Assembly: GCA_964443145.1 (NCBI GenBank)
Contig: CAYUBS010000154.1
Span: 1-5,693, forward strand
DNA from: JAHEFT01 sp964443145
GTDB taxonomy: Bacteria; Pseudomonadota; Gammaproteobacteria; Xanthomonadales; SZUA-36
Length of the DNA: 5,693 bases
Direction of reading: 5' to 3'
Under the pieces are notes generated by a model. It did no database searches and was not told the DNA's origin. It was given only the letters and a program-made list of their open reading frames with translations. Shown piece by piece: positions 5,457 to 5,693 of the stretch. The position numbers and the translations under genes were made by a program. Position 1 is the stretch's first letter; each line of letters opens with the position of its first letter.

Positions 5457-5693
5457 CCCTTTGATTGATTCACCTGCTGGCGTCATGGCCATCCTTGTCG
5501 CAGTTGTCAGCTTCTGGTTCTGGCTGGAAAAGAAGAGCAGCTGGAAAATCTTCGATTACCTGCCACCATTGATTTTCATTTATGCCACACCGGTGGTGCT
5601 TTCAAATACGGGCCTGATTCCCTACGAAAGTGCCGCTTACGACTTCCTGCGTCACTATGGCCTGCCTATTTTCATCTGCCTGATGCTGATCAA
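5449..5693 (+). CDS. DUF819-family multi-pass membrane protein, N-terminal part only
   Basis: The gene is cut by the right edge; 81 codons are visible. The protein begins MTSPLIDSPAG and shows hydrophobic segments at about residues 11-26, 38-54 and 70-81. The pattern of an N-terminal helix, then FDYLPPLIFIYATPVVLSN, then GLIPYESAAYDFLRHYGLPI matches the DUF819 (YjcL-type) family of uncharacterised integral membrane proteins, thought to resemble ion/solute symporters. Substrate and role are unknown. The ATG at 5449 overlaps the btuF-like stop codon by 8 nt, so translation is probably coupled; GGGA at 5434-5437 is a possible ribosome site 11 nt upstream. With three-quarters or more of the gene missing, the family call rests on this N-terminal stretch alone. 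Confidence 0.75.
   Translation, partial: MTSPLIDSPAGVMAILVAVVSFWFWLEKKSSWKIFDYLPPLIFIYATPVVLSNTGLIPYESAAYDFLRHYGLPIFICLMLI

Overview
The window is a tightly packed run of eight genes, all on the + strand. There is no intergenic gap above about 35 nt, and no RNA gene, mobile element, CRISPR array, terminator or convincing internal promoter. The gene content (NudE next to CysQ, ErpA, a DUF6776 membrane protein, AmpE, a BtuF-type receptor) and the protein sequences point to a moderately GC-rich gammaproteobacterium. I cannot name the genus. It looks like ordinary chromosomal, housekeeping-type sequence rather than an island.

Layout: (1) 1-150, the C-terminal tail of an inositol-monophosphatase/histidinol-phosphatase-family enzyme, cut by the window edge; (2) nudE, a Nudix hydrolase of ADP-containing compounds; (3) cysQ, 3'(2'),5'-bisphosphate nucleotidase; (4) a DUF6776 protein with one membrane anchor and a coiled coil; (5) erpA, an A-type Fe-S carrier; (6) nudC, a zinc-ribbon NADH pyrophosphatase/NAD-cap hydrolase with a long N-terminal domain; (7) an AmpE-family multi-pass membrane protein; (8) a BtuF-like periplasmic cobalamin-binding protein; (9) the start of a DUF819-family multi-pass membrane protein, cut by the right edge. 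Counting both truncated genes, nine coding regions are present, of which seven are complete.

Functionally the left part is a nucleotide-hygiene block: NudE, CysQ and NudC all release AMP or other mononucleotides from NADH, ADP-ribose, dinucleotide or pAp-type substrates. ErpA adds Fe-S delivery. The right part (AmpE, BtuF-like, DUF819) is an envelope block. A cobalamin receptor there is translationally coupled to a DUF819 membrane protein of unknown substrate and sits just after a protein distantly related to the CbiB cobalamin-biosynthesis enzyme. This is the most speculative and most interesting arrangement in the window. Three of the gene junctions use the same 8-nt stop/start overlap (ATGACTGA or ATGACTAG), which suggests translational coupling along the run.
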